A stretch of 64,000 nt of DNA, from the NCBI GenBank assembly GCA_032433765.1, contig JAVIAB010000041.1, positions 81,815,428-81,879,427 of the forward strand, written 5' to 3'. Below the pieces are notes generated by a model. That model had not been told where the DNA came from. It saw only the letters and a list, made by a program, of their open reading frames with translations, and made no database searches. Below are positions 49,994-60,500 of this stretch, one piece after another. The stretch comes from Megaustenia siamemsis (lineage: Eukaryota; Mollusca; Gastropoda; Stylommatophora; Ariophantidae). How positions within the stretch are numbered: position 1 is the first letter of the stretch; the number at the start of each line of letters is the position of its first letter. The position numbers and the translations under genes are program-made.

Positions 49994-50670
49994 GATCACT
50001 TCATCTATCTTGGAAGTCACATTGATCGAGAAGGGGATACGAGCAAAGAAATTAGAATCAGACTGGCTAAAGCAGCAATGTCTTTCAGAAGCCTTGAAAA
50101 GTTGTGGAAATCAAAACTCATTAGCACAAACACAAAACTTAGGCTATTCAAATCAAATGTGCTATCAACCCTTACGTATGCGTGTGAAAGCTGGAAAACA
50201 ACAAGAGATATAGAAACAAAGTTGAACGCATTCGAAAATAAATGTCTAAGGAAAATACTTGGTATAGAATGGAACGAATTCAAACAAACGAGGAAATTAG
50301 AGAAATCGCCAATCAACCACTAATATCTTCAGTAATAAAGAAAAGACGATGGTCATACGTTGGACATGTGATGAGAAGAGATAATAATCGAATAGCAAAG
50401 CAAGCCCTCATATGGGAAACAACAGGTAAAAGAAAAAGAGGAAGACCCAGGGAGACACTGAGAAGAACATTGATGAGAGAGGCAAGAGCAGCAGGAATCG
50501 GCTCCCTCAATGAGATAGAACTGCTTGCACAGAACAGAGACAGATGGCGAGATTTGATAAAATATCTTTAAAAGAAAACTGCTAGAACAAAAATTCATAT
50601 AGGAGAAGGTGTATCTTGGTCTACGCCCTATGGGCCGGTTACGGCTCGAAAGGTCAATAGATAGATAGAT
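49994..50670 (+). mobile_element. LINE family 1 copy D, short 5'-truncated, very young
   Basis: A 677-bp plus-strand insertion starting within FIYLGSHIDREGD and ending with the family 3' UTR and GATA tail. By eye it differs from copy C at only a handful of sites (a/g at 50161, c/a near 50505, and one missing A near 50284 that shifts the frame). No clear target duplication; flanks share a diverged cataacttcccac-type repeat. Confidence 0.9.
50078..50571 (+). pseudogene. LINE family 1 C-terminal frame, copy D
   Basis: MSFRSLEKLWKSKLISTNTK continues to GIEWNEFK, then a one-base deletion near 50284 shifts the frame. The second half (TNEEIREIANQPLISS to RWRDLIKYL) is open in the next frame and ends at 50571. 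Confidence 0.88.
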
Positions 50671-50672
50671 AC

Positions 50673-51103
50673 ATGACTGGAAACAGGAAATGTCAAAATT
50701 CAAAATAACTTCCCAGCATATGCGGCTGACAACAGGAAACATCGATGTTCAAAAATAACAACCCAGGACTGTTTTGTCAAGCCAGCTTCTCTTATGGCTG
50801 ATCTTGTCGACATTAGAATGGTCAGTTCAGCAACACAATGAACAAAGCTTGTTTATTTTAAGAGGCCTTGTCTCTTTTCTCATGAATCTTTTGTCTTCTA
50901 AGTTTGACTTTAACTTAATCTCAAATATTACCGTGTCATTTCTGACAAATCTACCCCATGTTATGTGATCCTCTGTCAGCTTTTAAAATATCATTATGAC
51001 ATTTCTAACAAATCTACCCCATGTTCTATGATGATGAACATTTCTGGTAGGTGCCATTGTTGTTAAAACAGGTGTTTGCCTGTAGCACTGGAGTTCAACT
51101 GAA
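50673..51103. other. Spacer, no gene recognised
   Basis: 50673-50770 is a diverged ~60-bp repeat (gaaacaggaaatgtcaaaat / acaggaaacatcgatgttca) that also flanks copy D on the left. The rest is unrecognised and may be LINE-derived (ctcatgaatcttttgtcttc resembles the 3' region of family 3). Confidence 0.5.
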
Positions 51104-51350
51104 GCCACGATAGCTCAGTGGTTAGTGAACTGGACTACAAAGGACAAGAGGTCGGGTTCGATCTTGATCAACGGCTTCTGAGTTCACCCAGCCTTAAATG
51201 AGGACCAGATTTTTTTCTGGGAAAGTAAAGCGACACGAGCATAATATTGTCCACATTACCCCAAAAATCATGTGCGAAGGTCTCTAAAACCATGGTCACT
51301 AACACTATATTCCCTATACGCAATGTGGCGCGACGGGGCTCTTTACTTTG
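51104..51350 (+). mobile_element. tRNA-derived SINE, copy A (complete head)
   Basis: The head gccacgatagctcagtggtt then agtgaactggact has a good pol III A box (tagctcagtggttag), and ggttcgatc serves as B box about 35 bp later. The body has cttctgagttcacccagcct, a T-rich block, accatggtcactaacacta and a tail gctctttactttgttattg. The best-preserved copy in the window; the other copies lack one box or the other. Confidence 0.85.
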
Positions 51351-51435
51351 TTATTGACGATCAAACCTATGAAAGGGTACAACATTCTAAACAAAAAGTT
51401 AAAATTTGGACATGAACAAAACCATAAAATCAAAC

Positions 51436-51522
51436 CTTCTCTCTTTGCTTCTGCTCCATCTGAATCTGTTTCTTAGATTTCTTGTTGTTTTGATCATCTG
51501 TGCTGTCTTTCTTCACCTCCGT
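51436..51522 (-). CDS. Exon, Lys/Gln-rich start of coiled coil
   Basis: The acceptor CTGCTATTTCAG is followed by 29 full codons starting TEVKKDSTDD and ending EQKQREK, then donor GTTTGA, which is the weakest donor of the set. The exon is phase 0 to phase 0. The composition shifts from polar-disordered to Lys/Gln/Glu, leading into the coiled coil of the next exon. It sits between a tRNA-SINE (51104-51350) and a 27-bp array (51635-52080). Confidence 0.75.
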
Positions 51523-51634
51523 CTGAAATAGCAGAATTCAAATAAAGACGTGTCAGGCTCATGTTACAATAGAGTTGTATTTTAAAAAAAGCATTCATTT
51601 AATTTGTTAAAATGTAGGTCAATAATAATTATCA

Positions 51635-52080
51635 GGAGTCTTACAAAAGTAATAAATGAAAAGAGACTTACAAAAGTAATAATTGTCAAGATTCTTACAA
51701 AAGTAATAATTGTCAAGATTCTTACAAAAGTAATAATTGTACAAATTCTTACAAAAGTAATAATTGTCAAGATTCTTACAAAAGTAATAATAACAAGTGA
51801 CTTAAAAAAGTAATAATTGTACAAATTCTTACAAAAGTAATAAATAACAAGTGACTTACAAAAGTAATAATTGTACAAATTCTTACAAAAGTAATAATTG
51901 TCAAGATTCTTACAAAAGTAATAATTGTACAAATTCTTACAAAAGTAATAATTGACAAGATTCTTACAAAAGTAATAATTGTCAAAATTCTCACAAAAGT
52001 AATAATTGTCAAGATTTTTACAAAAGTAATAATTGTCAAGATTTTTACAAAAGTAATAAATAACAAGAGATTTAAAAAGT
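51635..52080. repeat. 27-bp minisatellite in the intron between the two 5' exons
   Basis: About sixteen irregular copies of a unit agattcttacaaaagtaata then attgtca, with variants gtgactt and gtacaaat. Minus-strand frames of Ile/Thr/Phe type are artefacts. Confidence 0.93.
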
Positions 52081-52288
52081 AAAGTACCCCCGTCACGCCA
52101 AGTGACGTATAGGGAATATGGTGTTAGTGACCATACATTTTACAGACATTCGGCACATGATTTTTGGGGGAATGTGTTCGGTATTATGCCCGTGCCGCTT
52201 TCCCAGAAAAAAATCTGGTACCCATTAAAGGCTGGGTGAATCGGAAGCCATCGGTTGGGATCGAACCCTACCTCTTGTCCTTTGTAGT
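52081..52288 (-). mobile_element. tRNA-derived SINE, copy B (A box missing)
   Basis: The minus strand starts within ctacaaaggacaagaggtag, carries the B box ggttcgatccc, then the same body and tail as copy A (ggtcactaacaccatattcc). The first 25-30 bp, including the A box, are absent, so it is 5'-truncated. It lies just downstream of exon 52330. Confidence 0.85.
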
Positions 52289-52329
52289 AACAAGAGACTT
52301 ACAAAAGTAATAAAGGACAAGAGGCTTAC

Positions 52330-52414
52330 ATTGTTGACGTCATGGTTGTTCTGTGGTGACTGAGAATCTTCTCTCTGGGCATTGTTGTCCTTCTGTGTCT
52401 GCTGCTTGTCTGAT
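52330..52414 (-). CDS. Exon, polar Q/N/D-rich segment of coiled-coil gene
   Basis: The minus strand reads acceptor CCTATTTCAG, then 85 bp, then donor GTAAGC. After one carried-over base, 28 codons are open: SDKQQTQKDN and onward to QNNHDVNN. The segment is rich in Gln, Asn, Asp and Ser, as expected of a disordered linker. It ends in phase 0, matching the next exon. It is the most 5' exon I could find; no convincing upstream partner was seen in 56863-57354, and everything beyond is array. A truncated SINE ends about 40 bp downstream of the donor. Confidence 0.7.
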
Positions 52415-52444
52415 CTGAAATAGGCAACAGCATCACAATGGATT

Positions 52445-52986
52445 ACATCATGTCTGGCTACTTATAACAATATAATAACAGACAAAATAATGTCTGGCTA
52501 CTTATAACAATATAATAACAGACAAAATAATGTCTGGCTACTTATAACAATATAATAACAGACAAAATAATGTCTGGCTACTTATAACTATATAATAACA
52601 GACAAAATAATGTCTGGCTACTTATAACAATATAATAACAGACAAAATAATGTCTGGCTACTTATAACAATATAATAACAGACAAAATAATGTCTGGCTA
52701 CTTATAACAATATAATAACAGACAAAATAATGTCTGGCTACTTATAACAATATAATAACAGACAAAATAATGTCTGGCTACTTATAACAATATAATAACA
52801 GACAAAATAATGTCTGGCTACTTATAACAATATAATAACAGACAAAATAATGTCTGGCTACTTATAACAATATAATAACAGACAAAATAATGTCTGGCTA
52901 CTTATAACAATATAATAACAGACAAAATAATGTCTGGCTACTTATAACAATATAATAACAGACAAAATAATATCTGGCTACTTATA
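52445..52986. repeat. 40-bp minisatellite, left part
   Basis: About 13.5 nearly identical copies of atgtctggctacttataaca then atataataacagacaaaata. Interrupted by LINE family 3 and resuming at 56851. Confidence 0.97.
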
Positions 52987-53042
52987 TATATATATATATA
53001 TATATATGGCCCTTTTCGTCTTGTCAGACGGTCTAGTGGAAG

Positions 53043-54905
53043 CTATTGCGTATTTTTTTGAGGTATTGTTTTTGCCGAACAGCTTCTCTCGTGGCTAATT
53101 CTACCAATGTTTGACAAACACACGCGGTCACATAATGAACAGGTCAGGCTCGCTGGTCCACAGGGTTTACCATCCTTTTTCATGAGTCTCTTCTCTTCTA
53201 AGTCCTGTCTTAGAACAGTCTCAAATGTTGTATAACCGTTCCTTATACGTGCTCTCCATGATGTGCGATCACTTGCCAGATGTTGCCAGTCATTTTCACA
53301 GATGGAGAAGTCTTTCAGAGATGATTTGCAGATATCTCTATATCGTAGTTTAGGTCTGCCGATTTGTCGTTTTCCGTGTTTTAGCTCGCCATATAGTATT
53401 TGCCTAGGAATGCGTTTTTCTTCCATCCGTTGGACATGCCCCAGCCATCTTAGCCTTCGACTTCTGAGCATCGACATGATTGTTAGGGTCTTAGCACGTT
53501 GCAGGACAGTTAAGTTGGTTATTTTGTCCTGCCATTTGATGTGCATTATTTTGCGGAGACATCGCATGTGGAAGACATTTAGTCTTTTTTCCTGGTTTGA
53601 GTATGTTGTCCAGGTTTCGGATCCATATAGTAGTGTGCTAAGCACACATGTTTGATATATTAAGAGTTTAGTCTTTTGAGTTAGTTTCGTGTTGTTCCAT
53701 GCCCTTTTTGTGAGTTTGCCGAAGGTCGTAGCTGCCTTACCAATTCGACAGTTTATTTCTTCATCAAGAGAGATGGTTTGCGTAACTGTGGATCCAAGAT
53801 ATGTAAATTTCTGTACTGATTCTAGTGGGCAGTCTTTTAGAGTAATAGATAGAGGTTTGAAGTCACCTTGATTTAGTATTACTGTCTTCTGAACATTAAT
53901 TGACAGTGAAAAAAGGTCGCATGCTTTATCCAGGTTGTTGATCAGCGACTGTAGGGTGGCCTCACTATGAGCGACTAGGGCTGCATCGTCAGCAAATAAA
54001 AATTCTTTAAGTAGGGCAACATTTGTTTTGGTTTTTGCTCTTAGTCGTGCTAGGTTGAACAGTGAGCCATCTGGTCTAGTGCGAATGTAAATATCTCCTG
54101 AGCTGTTTTCGAAGGTGTAATTTAGGAGGGCAGCAAAAAATATACCAAAAAGGGTGGGGGCGAGGACACATCCCTGTTTCACTCCTTTGTTGACTTTGAA
54201 ATTCTCTGATGGACTCCCATCAAAATGGACTTTGCCAGTCATGTCTTCATGGAAGGAAATTATCAGCCTAAGTAATTTAGGGGGGCAGCCTATGCCTTCT
54301 AACACCTTGTAGAGACCATCTCTGTTTACTGTGTCGAATGCCTTTGTGAGATCCACAAAGGCAATATAGAGCGGCATATTTTGTTCCCGACATTTTTCCT
54401 GCAGTTGTCTAAGAGTGAAGATCATATCTATGGTTGATCTCCCGGGTCTGAAACCGCATTGGGACTCGGGAAGCACCCGTTCTGCAAGTCTATGCAGGCG
54501 ATTAAGTACGACTCTAGCAAAAGCTTTGCCTGTTGTGCTAAGGAGAGAAATGCCTCTGTAATTATTGCAGTCGCCCCTGTCTCCTTTATTCTTGTACAGC
54601 GTTATAATCTTGGCATTTCTCATATCATGAGGTATTTCTCCGTTTCTCCAGCATTTAATTAGCAGTTTGTATAGGTGTGGAAGTAGTACGCTTAGGTTGT
54701 CCTTTAGTACATCTGTGGGAATGTTGTCATTTCCTGCAGCTTTTCCTCTTGAGAGGGCATTTATAGCGTCAGCAAGTTCGTTCATAGTAGGCTCAACATC
54801 CAGTTCAAACATTGTAGGATATTTGGGTATTGATTGTGCTAGAGCTGTGTTTGCTGGTCTGTCGTCACTGTATAGATTAGAGTAGTGTTCAACCCATCTT
54901 TCCAT
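53043..54905 (-). CDS. Reverse transcriptase frame of LINE family 3
   Basis: An intact frame of 620 codons (open upstream to about 54944). RT blocks in order: LSRGKAAGNDNIPTDVLK, CNNYRGISLLSTTGKAFARV, ESQCGFRPGRSTIDMIF, IAFVDLTKAFDTVNRD, KGVKQGCVLAPTLFGIFF, the catalytic FLFADDAALVAHS and FTYLGSTVT. Post-RT: VLSTLLYGSETWTTYS, RRLRWLGHVQRMEEKR and GRPKLRYRDICKSSLKD. The end has a C-x2-C-x12-H-x3-C motif (CSLC to HERSC), a zinc-finger-like tail known in several LINE clades. It copies the element RNA at the nicked target. The active-site Asp pair is intact, but the upstream frameshifts separate it from its endonuclease. Confidence 0.9.
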   Translation of the reverse strand: MERWVEHYSNLYSDDRPANTALAQSIPKYPTMFELDVEPTMNELADAINALSRGKAAGNDNIPTDVLKDNLSVLLPHLYKLLIKCWRNGEIPHDMRNAKIITLYKNKGDRGDCNNYRGISLLSTTGKAFARVVLNRLHRLAERVLPESQCGFRPGRSTIDMIFTLRQLQEKCREQNMPLYIAFVDLTKAFDTVNRDGLYKVLEGIGCPPKLLRLIISFHEDMTGKVHFDGSPSENFKVNKGVKQGCVLAPTLFGIFFAALLNYTFENSSGDIYIRTRPDGSLFNLARLRAKTKTNVALLKEFLFADDAALVAHSEATLQSLINNLDKACDLFSLSINVQKTVILNQGDFKPLSITLKDCPLESVQKFTYLGSTVTQTISLDEEINCRIGKAATTFGKLTKRAWNNTKLTQKTKLLIYQTCVLSTLLYGSETWTTYSNQEKRLNVFHMRCLRKIMHIKWQDKITNLTVLQRAKTLTIMSMLRSRRLRWLGHVQRMEEKRIPRQILYGELKHGKRQIGRPKLRYRDICKSSLKDFSICENDWQHLASDRTSWRARIRNGYTTFETVLRQDLEEKRLMKKDGKPCGPASLTCSLCDRVCLSNIGRISHERSCSAKTIPQKNTQ

Positions 54906-54946
54906 TTGTTGTCCCTTGTCAGTAATAGGTTCTCCAAACTTGGATT

Positions 54947-55936
54947 TTAGGGGGCTAATTTTGTTATTTTTGGTCCAAGGGCCTTTTTTATATTGTCATG
55001 CATGGTTTTTGAGTCGCCCCTGTCTGAGGCTTTCTGTATTTCAGAGCATAGATTGTTCCAGTATTCGTTTGCGCATCTTCTTGCTTCGCGTTGTAGGGTG
55101 GCTTGCGCATGTTTGAGCTGATCCTTGGTGATTTGATTGGGATTATTATTGAAGTTCAGTAGAGCCTTTTTCTTATTAGCTATTAGTGGGTCTAGTCTTG
55201 CTGCATTTTCTTCGACCCAGTCGTTCTTTGAGAACCGTTTCTGGCCGTAGGTAGATAGAGCGCAGTTATAGATGTGTGTTCTCAGGGAGCACCAGTTGTC
55301 ATCCACACTTGATGAATCTTCTACTTCTTCTACCAGTTCATCAAACTTGGATCTAAAAATGTCTTTGGTTGGTGTGGTTTTTGTCGCTGTGATGTTGATC
55401 TTGGCTGCTGCAGGCTCTCTTGATTTGTAGATACGACTACTTCTGGTTTTGATCTTACTAATGACTAGAGCGTGGTCTGTGTTGCAGTCTGCACTGTGAT
55501 ATGTTCGTGTTATTCTGATGTTATTTAAAGACTGCCTACGTGTAAGAACTAGGTCTAGTTGGTGCCAGTGACCACTTCTAGCATGACGCCATGTTACTTT
55601 ATGCTTGTGATTCACATTAAAGTATGTATTTGTTACACATAGGTGATTATTTGAGCAGAATTCTAGGAGTCGCTGGCCATTTCCGTTGATTTTTCCAATG
55701 CCGTGGTGACCTAGACATGTTGGCCAATATTGCTGATCAGATCTTGTGTGTGCATTGAAATCACCGAGTAAGTATAATAGTTCCTCTTTTGGAAGTGAGT
55801 CAATGATCATTTGCAGTTGTTGGTAGAAGTTGTCTTTCTCTTCGTCTGATGCAGCCAACGTTGGTGCATAGGCACTAATGATATTTATTGATCCACTTTT
55901 CGTATGTAGCTGGAGTATCATCAAGCGTTCAGACAC
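54947..55936 (-). pseudogene. Endonuclease remainder and linker of LINE family 3
   Basis: Open from about 56015 in this frame, first Met at 55936. It contains the remaining APE motifs: IISAYAPT, LLGDFNAHTRSDQQYW, VTWRHARSGHWHQLDLVLTR and TDHALVISKIKTR. These are followed by a charged linker (NANPNQ-like NNNPNQITKDQLKHAQATLQ). It ends GPKITKLAP and a stop caused by an indel; the neighbouring frame carries on into RT without loss of sequence. Confidence 0.87.
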
Positions 55937-55986
55937 TCCTTTTGGCGTGGTTGTGGAGTTTATGTGTTTGTTATGTACAGCAAAGC

Positions 55987-56304
55987 CTACTCCATGTATA
56001 CGTGGTTTTCGGGGCTTAGGCCTTGCCAGAAAAAGGTATAGTTTTCTTCCTTTACAGAACCACAGTCTGAGAGTCTTGTTTCTTGTAGGGCAGCAATATC
56101 AACATGTAGCCTATTTAGTTCTTTATCTATGAGTGCTGTTGTTCTAATTTGTCCTTCTTTCAGTGTGCTTGTTTTAGTACGTCCAGGGCACATGGTCCTT
56201 ACGTTCCATGTGCCAAGTTTAAACATTGGTAATTTCTTCCTCATTTCACTTTGCCTACTCTGCCTGGGCACAGGATATGGAGATAGTGCTTTACCCAGTC
56301 GCAC
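55987..56304 (-). pseudogene. Endonuclease N-terminus of LINE family 3
   Basis: The frame begins MRLGKALSPYPVP. A second Met in MRKKLPMFKLGTWNVRTMCP is a plausible alternative start just before the domain. GTWNVRTM and IAALQETRL are APE endonuclease motifs, the Glu being catalytic. After YTFFWQGLSP the frame is lost by an indel around 56020 and a stop follows at 55987. Confidence 0.85.
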
Positions 56305-56534
56305 TATCCCCCTCTCGACTTCGTTTCAAGGATTTCCGAAGGAGGGACAAAGTCCATACGTTCGGAATTGAAAGAAGATGCAGGGATGCCAGAAAGACGA
56401 TTAACGCCGTCCACTGCCTTAGGGTCCCTCCCTCCAGATTTTTACTCTGGGTGTACTCCCATAACCTTCGATTCTAACTAGAAACTAGTCCACAAGGTAG
56501 TGGAGGGTTTTGTGGTCGAAGTTTCCCTTCTTCT

Positions 56535-56605
56535 AGACGGGTTGCCAGCCAAGGTTCACGAGCCCCGTCTACCCGGAGCGGTATCTAAAGATACGCCTTT
56601 GTCAG
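56535..56605 (-). other. Paired hairpins in the LINE family 3 5' UTR
   Basis: agacggg pairs with cccgtct, and gtatc pairs with gatac around a 4-base loop. The same arrangement with different stem bases (agacggt/accgtct; gtcac/gtgac) occurs at 35062-35125. The change of paired bases together suggests selection for the fold in a transcript leader. No function is proven. Confidence 0.5.
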
Positions 56606-56850
56606 GCTCAAGTGCCCGGACGTCAGAGAGAAGACGTTACCGGTCAGTGCAAGGCTAGAAATTGCTCCAATGCACAAGTACCAAATCCGTGAAAAACACA
56701 TCACTGAAACAGTACATAATCCAATTAATGAATAAAACATCCATAGAATGAATTGTCGGCATAGGACTTCTCCACACAATAGCAGTTTACTGCGTAATTA
56801 AACACAAGAATCGAGAGCTAAAGTAGCTTCGCTGCTTTCGGTGGCCATCT

Positions 56851-56975
56851 TGGCTACTTATAACAATATAATAACAGACAAAATAATGTCTGGCTTCTTA
56901 TAACAATATAATAACAGACAAAATAATGTCTGGCTTCTTATAACAATATAATAACAGACAAAATAATGTCTGGTT
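56851..56975. repeat. 40-bp minisatellite, right part
   Basis: Three copies continuing the array beyond LINE family 3, with ctact/cttct variation and a decaying last unit. Confidence 0.95.
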
Positions 56976-57356
56976 ATTTAAAAAACATAACCACTGTTTA
57001 GTCTCATGTGTGTATCATATTTTTTTTTGTAAATGATTTGATGCTCGTTCATAGATGTTCTGTTGACAATGTGAAGCTGAATTGTAAAAATGGAATAAAC
57101 AAGTGAAGATTCCACACCAGAAGGTGAATGAAGTAGCAAGTAGCAGTAAGAAATTGCTGTGGCAGTAAGTTCATAAACTTACAAATATGCAGGGAACCAC
57201 ACAAATATGCAGGGAACCACACAAATATACTCACTCAGACTTATAATTCCCCTTTCACTTATTTTTATTTATGTAATTTCAGATTTGGTTTTTATTTTAC
57301 AAACTGACATCAAGATTACATTTGAAATGTTAAAAGAAATAAAACTTAAAGAGTCG
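56976..57356. other. Unique stretch, no exon confirmed
   Basis: The minus strand has a GTGAGT (57228-57233) and several AG sites, but I found no frame fitting the phase needed for exon 52330-52414. A 20-bp duplication (acaaatatgcagggaaccac, from 57181) is present. Confidence 0.45.
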
Positions 57357-57575
57357 TCATTACACCAAGTGCTGTATCAGTAATATGGTGTTAGTACACA
57401 TATTTGTCTAGATATTCTGTAGATTATTTTTAGGGTAGTGTGGTCAGTATTGCGCTCGTGTCTCTTTTCTTTCCAGCTTCCCATTTCAGGCTGGGTGAAC
57501 TGGGAAGCCATCGATGAGGATAAAAATTGACTTCTTGTCCTAGTCCAGTTCACTAACCACTGAGCTACCAACACA
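57357..57575 (-). mobile_element. tRNA-derived SINE, copy C (seed of the following array)
   Basis: The minus strand has the A box tagctcagtggttag and the body (ttcccagttcacccagcctg, catattactgatacagcact), but the B box region is degenerate (tcaatttttatcc instead of gggttcgatcc). Its head runs without a break into the tandem array at 57545. Confidence 0.82.
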
Positions 57576-60500
57576 ACCTCTTGTCCTAGTCCAGTTCACT
57601 AACCACTGAGCTACCAACACAACCTCTTGTCCTAGTCCAGTTCACTAACCACTGAGCTACCAACACAACCTCTTGTCCTAGTCCAGTTCACTAACCACTG
57701 AGCTACCAACACAACCTCTTGTCCTAGTCCAGTTCACTAACCACTGAGCTACCAACATATCCTCTTGTCCTAGTCCAGTTCACTAATCACTGAGCTACCA
57801 ACACAACCTCTTGTCCTAGTCCAGTTCACTAACCACTGAGCTACCAACATGACCTCTTGTCCTAGTCCAGTTCACTAACCACTGAGCTACCAACATAACC
57901 TCTTGTCCTAGTCCAGTTCACTAACCACTGAGCTACCAACATATCCTCTTGTCCTAGTCCAGTTCACTAACCACTGAGCTACCAACATAACCTGTTGTCC
58001 TAGTCCAGTTCACTAACCACTGAGCTACCAACACAACCACTTGTCCTAGTCCAGTTCACTAACCACTGAGCTACCAACATGATCTCCTGTCCTAGTCCAG
58101 TTCACTAACCACTGAGCTACCAACATGACCTCTTGTCCTAGTCCAGTTCACTAACCACTGAGCTACCAACATAACCTTTTGTCCTAGTCATCCAGTTCAC
58201 TAACCACTGAGCTACCAACACAACCTCTTGTCCTAGTCCGGTTCACTAACCACTGAGCTACCAACATAACCTCTTGTCCTAGTCCAGTTACTAACCACTG
58301 AGCTACCAACACAACCTCTTGTCCTAGTCATCCACTAACCAGCAAGCTACCAACACAACCTCTTGTCCTAGTCATCCACTAACCAGCAAGCTACCAACAT
58401 AACCTCTTGTCCTAGTCATCCAGTCCACTAACCAGCAAGCTACCAACAAAACCTCTTGTCCTAGTCATCCAGTCCACTAACCAGCAAGCTACCAACATAA
58501 CCTCTTGTCCTAGTCATCCAGTCCACTAACCAGCAAGCTACCAACATAACCTCTTGTCCTAGTCATCCAGTCCACTAACCAGCAAGCTACCAACATAACC
58601 TCTTGTCCTAGTCATCCACTAACCAGCAAGCTACTAACATAACCTCTTGTCCTAGTCATCCAGTCCACTAACCAGCAAGCTACCAACATAACCTCTTGTC
58701 CTAGTCATCCAGTCCACTAACCAGCAAGCTACCAACATAACCTCTTGTCCTAGTCATCCAGTCCACTAACCAGCAAGCTACCAACACAACCTCTTGTCCT
58801 AGTCATCCAGTCCACTAACCAGCAAGCTACCAACATAACCTCTTGTCCTAGTCATCCACTAACCAGCAAGCTAACAACACAACCTCTTGTTCTAGTCATC
58901 CAGTCCACTAACCAGCAAGCTACCAACATAACCTCTTGTCCTAGTCATCCACTAACCAGCGAGCTACCAACACAACCTCTTGTCCTAGTCATCCAGTCCA
59001 CTAACCAGCAAGCTACCAACATAACCTCTTGTCCTAGTCATCCACTAACCAGCAAGCTACCAACACAACCTCTTGTCCTAGTCATCCAGTCCACTAACCA
59101 GCAAGCTACCAACATAACCTCTTGTCCTAGTCATCCAGTCCACTAACCAGCAAGCTACCAACATAACCTCTTGTCCTAGTCATCCAGTCCACTAACCAGC
59201 AAGCTACCAACATAACCTCTTGTCCTAGTCATCCAGTCCACTAACCAGCAAGCTACCAACATAACCTCTTGTCCTAGTCATCCAATCCACTAACCAGCAA
59301 GCTACCAACATAACCTCTTGTCCTAGTCATCCACTAACCAGCAAGCTACTAACATAACCTCTTGTCCTAGTCATCCAGTCCACTAACCAGCAAGCTACCA
59401 ACATAACCTCTTGTCATAGTCATCCAGTCCACTAACCAGCAAGCTACCAACACAACCTCTTGTCCTAGTCATCCACTAACCAGCAAGCTACCAACATAAC
59501 CTCTTGTCCTAGTCATCCACTAACCAGCAAGCTACCAACACAACCTCTTGTCCTAGTCATCCACTAACCAGCAAGCTACCAACACAACCTCTTGTCCTAG
59601 TCATCCACTAACCAGCAAGCTACCAACATAACCTCTTGTCCTAGTCATCCAGTCCACTAACCAACAAGCTACCAACACAACCTCTTGTCCTAGTCATCCA
59701 GTCCACTAACCAGCAAGCTACCAACATAACCTCTTGTCCTAGTCATCCAGTCCACTAACCAGCAAGCTACCAACATAACCTCTTGTCCTAGTCATCCAGT
59801 CCACTAACCAGCAAGCTACCAACATAACCTCTTGTCCTAGTCATGCACTAACCAGCAAGCTACTAACATAACCTCTTGTCCTAGTCATCCAGTCCACTCA
59901 CCAGCAAGCTACCAACATAACCTCTTGTCCTAGTCATCCAGTCGACTAACCAGCAAGCTACCAACATAACCTCTTGTCCTAGTCATCCAGTCCACTAACC
60001 AGCAAGCTACCAACACAACCTCATGTCCTAGTCATCCAGTCCACTAACCAGCAAGCTACCAACATAACCTCTTGTCCTAGTCATCCACTAACCAGCAAGC
60101 TACCAACACAACCTCTTGTTCTAGTCATCCAGTCCACTAACCAGCAAGCTACCAACATAACCTCTTGTCCTAGTCATCCACTAACCAGCGAGCTACCAAC
60201 ACAACCTCTTGTCCTAGTCATCCAGTCCACTAACCAGCAAGCTACCAACATAACCTCTTGTCCTAGTCATCCACTAACCAGCAAGCTACCAACACAACCT
60301 CTTGTCCTAGTCATCCAGTCCACTAACCAGCAAGCTACCAACATAACCTCTTGTCCTAGTCATCCAGTCCACTAACCAGCAAGCTACCAACATAACCTCT
60401 TGTCCTAGTCATCCACTAACCACTGAGCTACCAACATAACCTTTTGTCCTAGTCATCCAGTTCACTAACCACTGAGCTACCAACACAACCTCTTGTCCTA

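Larger units (their letters stand above)
6207..52414 (-). other. Seven-exon host gene model (3' part), coiled-coil protein
   Basis: This is a gene-level entry for the minus-strand exons listed separately. Exon lengths are 85, 87, 170, 181, 58, 73 and 340 bp. Entry and exit phases agree at all six junctions (1/0, 0/0, 0/2, 2/0, 0/1, 1/2, 2/stop), which is unlikely by chance. Donors are GTAAGC, GTTTGA, GTGAGT, GTAGGT, GTGAGT and GTGAGT. All acceptors end in YAG after a pyrimidine-rich run. The product is hydrophilic: a Q/N/D-rich segment, then a K/E/R coiled coil, an acidic segment and a P/Q/Y-rich tail with RGRG. I do not recognise the family. The low-complexity tail could suggest an RNA-binding or scaffold role, but that is only a guess. 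The first exon in the window starts mid-codon, so more exons lie upstream. The last intron is about 27.8 kb and holds the two largest arrays. Confidence 0.75.
52987..56850 (-). mobile_element. LINE family 3, near full length (3.86 kb)
   Basis: A minus-strand insertion with 12-bp duplication tggctacttata (52975-52986 and 56851-56862) in the 40-bp array. Order: 5' UTR starting AGATGGCCACCGAAAGC with paired hairpins (56535-56605), APE endonuclease, RT, C-terminal Cys/His motif, short 3' UTR, and a (TA)n tail at 52987-53007. The presence of the 5' region suggests a complete or near-complete insertion. Two frameshifts break the ORF (near 56020 and 54944). Clade not settled. Confidence 0.9.

Noticed and set aside
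51104..51200. Functional tRNA gene
   Set aside because: A and B boxes are present but the acceptor stem ends do not pair properly and the sequence continues into a SINE body found in two other copies.
53043..54905. Host RT-like or telomerase gene
   Set aside because: Flanking target duplication, endonuclease motifs just upstream and a microsatellite tail mark it as a LINE.
57228..57360. Possible upstream exon of the host gene using GTGAGT at 57228-57233
   Set aside because: The preceding sequence has stops in the phases tested and no acceptor giving the needed exit phase.
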